Assembly: GCA_902799715.1 (NCBI GenBank)
Contig: CADCBS010000011.1
Coordinates: 1 to 37,624 of the forward strand
Length of the DNA stretch: 37,624 nucleotides
DNA from: an uncultured bacterium
Lineage (GTDB): Bacteria > Verrucomicrobiota > Kiritimatiellia > RFP12 > UBA1067
Direction: 5' to 3'
Positions 34,948 to 37,624 of the stretch are shown here, piece by piece. The notes under the pieces are model-generated. The model saw nothing but the letters and a program-made list of their open reading frames with translations, searched no databases and had not been told where the DNA came from. Position 1 is the first letter of the stretch; the number at the start of each line of letters is the position of its first letter. The position numbers were made by a program, and so were the translations under genes.

Positions 34948-35354
34948 GGTGTGATGATGTTGAGTGACGGAAAGAGTGCGCGAAAGTCATCTGCATTGCG
35001 GGTGATGAGTCCGTCGTTGGCCTGTGCGAGCGCGCCAATCATCACGTCGGCGACGGGACGGCGCGCGGTCTTGCCAGATTGCTTGCGCTGGATGTGGTCG
35101 TTCCATGCGGCATGCGCAAGCGAAAGGTCGTCCTCGCCGAATTCCGGCGGAAGGTCGATTCCGATTTCAAAGAGGAAATCGCGTTCGCGCGTTTCGTCGC
35201 CGAGAAAGGCGGGCGAAAGCTCCACGTACGTGAGCGGCGAGATGACGAGCCCGCCTTCGGCATACTTCTCAAGCACTTCGGCTGATGCGAGGCCAAAGGT
35301 TGGGTCTTGCTCAAGTACGTCAAGAATGACGCAGGTGTCGACGACCATGCTCAC
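34944..35354 (-). CDS. vapC: VapC-type PIN-domain ribonuclease toxin
   Basis: PIN-domain toxins cleave RNA, often tRNA or rRNA. The 136-residue protein has the family acidic residues: Asp in MVVDTCVILDVL near the N terminus, Glu in TYVEL, Asp in ADVMIGALA and Asp in TRNADDF. The GTG at 35354 overlaps the antitoxin stop by 4 nt (GTGA); an ATG at 35348 is the alternative start. It follows the AbrB-fold antitoxin gene in the usual antitoxin-first order. A typical accessory-island passenger, possibly stabilising the island. Confidence 0.88.
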   Translation of the reverse strand: MSMVVDTCVILDVLEQDPTFGLASAEVLEKYAEGGLVISPLTYVELSPAFLGDETRERDFLFEIGIDLPPEFGEDDLSLAHAAWNDHIQRKQSGKTARRPVADVMIGALAQANDGLITRNADDFRALFPSLNIITP

Positions 35355-35608
35355 GGGCGTTCCCCATCGCGAAGTTCATCCATCCACTCGGCGGTCGTGC
35401 GCGGCTTGCGGAAGGTGGACGCATAGCCGAGCATGGCCATTGCGCCTTTGCGTGCGCGCTTGCGGACAATCGTTACCACGCATGTGTAACGATCTTGTCC
35501 ACAATTCCACAATAGCGTCGTTCCCGGCGTCATCTGCATGGATTCGCGGATTGATGCCGGGATTGAAACTTGACCGCGCTCGGTCACTTTAGTCACCAAA
35601 GTTTTCAT
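35351..35608 (-). CDS. vapB: VapB-type AbrB/SpoVT-fold antitoxin
   Basis: The 85-residue protein has the swapped-hairpin AbrB N-terminal pattern (TKVTERGQVSIPASIRESM, residues 6-24) that binds DNA. Its C-terminal half (about 50-85), rich in Arg and then acidic, would wrap the toxin. The start codon lies 7 nt after a consensus -10 box, so its mRNA is probably leaderless. It is translationally coupled to the toxin gene. Confidence 0.88.
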   Translation of the reverse strand: MKTLVTKVTERGQVSIPASIRESMQMTPGTTLLWNCGQDRYTCVVTIVRKRARKGAMAMLGYASTFRKPRTTAEWMDELRDGERP

Positions 35609-35615
35609 GCGGCGT

Positions 35616-35644
35616 ATTGTACATCATGTCGTTTATCATGTCAA
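35616..35644 (-). promoter_or_regulatory. Near-consensus VapBC promoter with direct repeats, leaderless
   Basis: On the minus strand TTGACA, a 17-nt spacer and TACAAT, with the ATG 7 nt downstream. GACATGAT occurs twice with a 12-bp period across the -35 and spacer, and ACATGATGT is a small palindrome, so it is a likely autoregulatory operator for the AbrB-type antitoxin. Confidence 0.65.
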
Positions 35645-35828
35645 CGGAGAGGCGAAGGTTCAGGCGGCGCTCGCGGACAAGGCGGGGACCGGTATTACGA
35701 CGATGGCGATTCCATCTCCAAGCGCCGCTACAAGGAAGGGCAGTATGCGATACCGTATTCGGGCGAGGAGGTGAAGCTCCACTGGGCGAATGCCGACCTG
35801 TGCTGCACGATTCCAGACGCCAAAAACG
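35640..35828 (+). pseudogene. Frameshifted remnant of an unrecognised protein
   Basis: Two adjoining frames look coding: NGEAKVQAALADKAG up to about 35685, then DRYYDDGDSISKRRYKEG and IPYSGEEVKLHWANADL after a one-base shift. There is no start codon, and the frame runs into the hisG promoter. I do not recognise the family. It probably marks the deletion junction at the right end of the island. Confidence 0.35.
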
Positions 35829-35833
35829 TCAAT

Positions 35834-35862
35834 TTGCGTTTTGCGCGGTTGTTTGGTATACT
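35834..35862 (+). promoter_or_regulatory. Promoter of hisG
   Basis: TTGCGT at 35834-35839, a 17-nt spacer ending TGG, and TATACT at 35857-35862 (extended -10). The predicted start is near 35869, with a leader of about 30 nt. Confidence 0.7.
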
Positions 35863-35898
35863 CTCGCGAAATCACCCATAACAGGATGGATTCGCCGA

Positions 35899-36768
35899 AT
35901 GTCGATAGTCTTAGGATTGCCGAAGGGAAGCCTGCAAGAGGCGACCTTTTCAGTGATGAAACGGGCCGGGTTCAACGTAACCTGCTCGTCACGCTCGTAT
36001 GTACCCTCGATTGACGATCCCGAAATAACATGCCGCCTTCTCCGTCCGCAGGAGATGCCGCGCTACGTGGAACTGGGGCTTCTCGACGCGGGCATAGCCG
36101 GCTACGACTGGATATACGAGAACGGCGCCGACGTGCACGAAGTGTGCGAGCTGAACTACTCGAAGGCCACGTCCAACCCCGTGCGCTGGGTGATCGCCGT
36201 CCCGAACGATTCGGACATCAAGAGCCTGGAAGACCTGAACGGCAAGCGCATCGCGACGGAGGCCATCGGCTTGACGAAGCGCTTCCTGAAGGAGCACGGC
36301 GTGAAGGCCGAGGTGGAATTCTCGTGGGGCGCGACGGAAGTGAAGGCGCCCGAGCTCGTGGACGCCATCGTAGACCTCACGGAAACGGGTTCGTCGCTCC
36401 GCGCGAACAACCTGCGCATACTCGACACGATTCTCACCTCGACCACGCGGCTGTTCGCGAACAAGAAGTCCTGGAAGGACGGCGCCAAGCGCGCGAAGAT
36501 CGAACAGATCGCCATGCTGCTGACCGGAGCGCTCGCGGCGGCCCGCCGCGTCCTGCTGAAGATGAACGCCCCGGCGGCCACGCTTTCCGAGGTGGTCAAA
36601 GCCCTTCCCGCCCTGCACGCCCCCACGGTGAACAAACTCAACGACCCGGAGTGGTTCGCCGTGGAGACCGTGGTGGAAGAACGCCTGGTGCGCGACCTCA
36701 TACCGGTGTTGCGCACCGCCGGCGCGACGGGCATCATCGAATTGCCTTTGAACAAGGTGATTTTCTGA
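35899..36768 (+). CDS. hisG: ATP phosphoribosyltransferase, long form
   Basis: HisG condenses ATP and PRPP in the first step of histidine synthesis. The 289-residue protein starts MSIVLGLPKGSLQEAT, has the catalytic domain with GLLDAGIAGYDWI, ATEAIGLTKRFL and the PRPP-binding region DLTETGSSLRANNL (about 165-178). It ends with the regulatory PII-like domain (about 215-289) that distinguishes the long, hexameric, histidine-inhibited form, so no HisZ partner is needed. No other his gene is adjacent, so the pathway is dispersed in this genome. Confidence 0.95.
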   Translation: MSIVLGLPKGSLQEATFSVMKRAGFNVTCSSRSYVPSIDDPEITCRLLRPQEMPRYVELGLLDAGIAGYDWIYENGADVHEVCELNYSKATSNPVRWVIAVPNDSDIKSLEDLNGKRIATEAIGLTKRFLKEHGVKAEVEFSWGATEVKAPELVDAIVDLTETGSSLRANNLRILDTILTSTTRLFANKKSWKDGAKRAKIEQIAMLLTGALAAARRVLLKMNAPAATLSEVVKALPALHAPTVNKLNDPEWFAVETVVEERLVRDLIPVLRTAGATGIIELPLNKVIF

Positions 36769-36807
36769 ACAACAAAAACTGACATCCCGAAAACCAAGGA
36801 GACGAAG

Positions 36808-36897
36808 ATGGGTTCCATCAAGAAAAAGCGCCGCAAAAAAATGTCGAAGCACAAATACGACAAGCGCATGAAGGCGCAGCGCCACAAGAACAAGTGA
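36808..36897 (+). CDS. AURKAIP1/COX24 (mS38-like) small ribosomal protein
   Basis: A 29-residue, extremely basic peptide beginning MGSIKKKRRKKMSKHK and ending RHKNK. It matches the short bacterial relatives of mitochondrial mS38/AURKAIP1, which bind the small ribosomal subunit near the decoding region. AAGGAGA lies about 5 nt upstream of the ATG and a strong terminator follows 6 nt after the stop. It is easily missed because of its length. Possibly cotranscribed with hisG, 39 bp upstream. Confidence 0.85.
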   Translation: MGSIKKKRRKKMSKHKYDKRMKAQRHKNK

Positions 36898-36903
36898 AAC
36901 GAA

Positions 36904-36935
36904 CCCCGGCTTGCAAAAGCCGGGGGCGTTTTTTT
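36904..36935 (+). terminator. Rho-independent terminator after hisG and the mS38-like gene
   Basis: The stem CCCCGGCTT/AAGCCGGGG has a GCAA loop and is followed by GCG and a run of seven T. Confidence 0.92.
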
Positions 36936-36960
36936 CGCAGGGCGCGGAACGCCGGGCGGT

Positions 36961-37624
36961 TCAGCCGAACAGGGCTTCGGCCTGGCGCACCAGGCCCATC
37001 GCGTCCTTGGAATAGAAGTCCGCGCCGATCTGCGCCGCGTAGGAGGCGGTGAGGACGGCGCCGCCGACCGCCACCTTGCATCCGGGAAGCTCCCGGTGGA
37101 GCAGCGCGACGGTCTCTTCCATGTACGGCACGGTGGTGGTCATCAGCGCGGAAAGCCCCACGAGGCGCGCGCTTTCGCGCCGTGCGGTTTCGAGGACCTT
37201 TTCAGGCGGGACGTCGCGCCCGAGGTCGATCACCTTGAAGCCGTAGTTTTCGAGCAGGGCGCGGCAGATGTTCTTCCCTATGTCGTGGATGTCGCCTTTT
37301 ACCGTGGCGATGACGATCGGCCCCTTGGCGTGGCCGGCGTCCTGCGACGGCATGGCGGCGCGGACCGCTTCGAACGCCGCGCCGGCGGCCTCGGCGGCCA
37401 TGAGAAGCTGCGGCAGGAACACCGTTCCCGACTCGAACCCCTTGCCGACATTCTCGAGCGCGGGGGCGATGGCTTTTTCTATCACATCGAGCGGCCCCTC
37501 CCCCGAAGCGAGCGCTTCGCGGGCGGCGGCCGCCGCATCGTCCTTCAGCCCGCGCCTGATCGCGGCCGAAACGGGCGGCTCCGCGCCCCCGGCCGCCGGC
37601 GCGGCGGCGGCAACCGCCGCGGCG
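36961..37624 (-). CDS. C-terminal part of a corrinoid (B12-binding) protein, MetH-like (partial)
   Basis: The frame is open to the window edge, so the N terminus is missing. The visible part has an Ala/Pro-rich linker, then a helical cap domain (VSAAIRRGLKDD to FLPQLLMAAEA), then the cobalamin-binding Rossmann domain with the lower-ligand motif VKGDIHDIGKN (DxHxxG), GLSALMTTT and GGAVLT. This cap-plus-Rossmann pair occurs in methionine synthase and in corrinoid proteins of methyltransferase systems. The linker suggests an upstream methyltransferase domain beyond the window, but a stand-alone corrinoid protein cannot be excluded. An internal GTG at 37485 is not the real start, since the cap domain begins well before it. 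Confidence 0.9.
   Translation of the reverse strand, partial: AAAVAAAAPAAGGAEPPVSAAIRRGLKDDAAAAAREALASGEGPLDVIEKAIAPALENVGKGFESGTVFLPQLLMAAEAAGAAFEAVRAAMPSQDAGHAKGPIVIATVKGDIHDIGKNICRALLENYGFKVIDLGRDVPPEKVLETARRESARLVGLSALMTTTVPYMEETVALLHRELPGCKVAVGGAVLTASYAAQIGADFYSKDAMGLVRQAEALFG

Noticed and set aside
1-37624. CRISPR array or cas genes
   Set aside because: No regularly spaced repeat series and no Cas-like protein seen; the RHS palindromes are irregularly spaced and coding.

Overview
The window is a GC-rich bacterial chromosome segment. I infer a member of the PVC superphylum, most likely a Kiritimatiellota-like polysaccharide degrader. The basis is the mix of secreted GH29, CE15 and GH43/GH99-like enzymes, a twin-arginine TIM-barrel isomerase next to a Gfo/Idh/MocA oxidoreductase, a very large RHS protein with DSDGIPD-type repeats, and a 29-residue mS38/AURKAIP1-like ribosomal protein. 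This is a judgement from gene content; no rRNA is present. Several promoters fit TTGnnn-N17-TAnnnT, often with TGG just upstream of the -10 box. At least three put the start codon only 6-7 nt after the -10 box, which implies leaderless mRNAs alongside ordinary Shine-Dalgarno genes.

Layout. (1) 1-6354, minus strand: a 2102-residue RHS/YD-repeat polymorphic toxin with an AT-rich C-terminal tip that looks like a clan CD (caspase/CHAT-like) cysteine peptidase, followed by the start of a probable immunity gene. Four copies of a palindromic element lie in frame inside the RHS gene. (2) 6613-11765, plus: alpha-L-fucosidase, an unrecognised secreted protein and a Prc/CtpA-type S41 protease. (3) 11805-14516, minus: an unusual GH43 + carbohydrate-binding + GH99/WbsX-like fusion. 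(4) 14608-17396, minus: homoserine dehydrogenase, aspartate kinase and tRNA-Leu(UAG), with a short phosphoglycerate-mutase-like metalloenzyme divergent from them. (5) 18437-23097, minus: a tricorn-like S41 protease translationally coupled to a CE15-type esterase. (6) 23245-25538, plus: coupled Tat-exported sugar isomerase-like and oxidoreductase genes. (7) A low-molecular-weight phosphotyrosine phosphatase and a cysteine-rich lipoprotein. (8) 27369-35608: an AT-richer accessory island. (9) 35899 to the end: housekeeping hisG, the mS38-like gene with a terminator, and the C-terminal part of a corrinoid protein.

The island is the most interesting part. It opens with a 778-bp non-coding stretch holding strong hairpins, inverted repeats and a remnant resembling the N terminus of a second SNF2-type defence helicase. 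Two large genes follow: a 1027-residue RapA/DrmD-like SNF2 helicase and a 1113-residue sacsin-like GHKL ATPase whose C terminus is a zinc-binding HNH-like module that has lost its catalytic histidines. They look like a compact two-gene anti-phage or DNA-surveillance system that is not DISARM, BREX or Hachiman in the form I know them. Downstream are an orphan promoter inside a near-perfect dyad, a leaderless VapBC-type module and a decayed gene fragment, as expected for a defence island.
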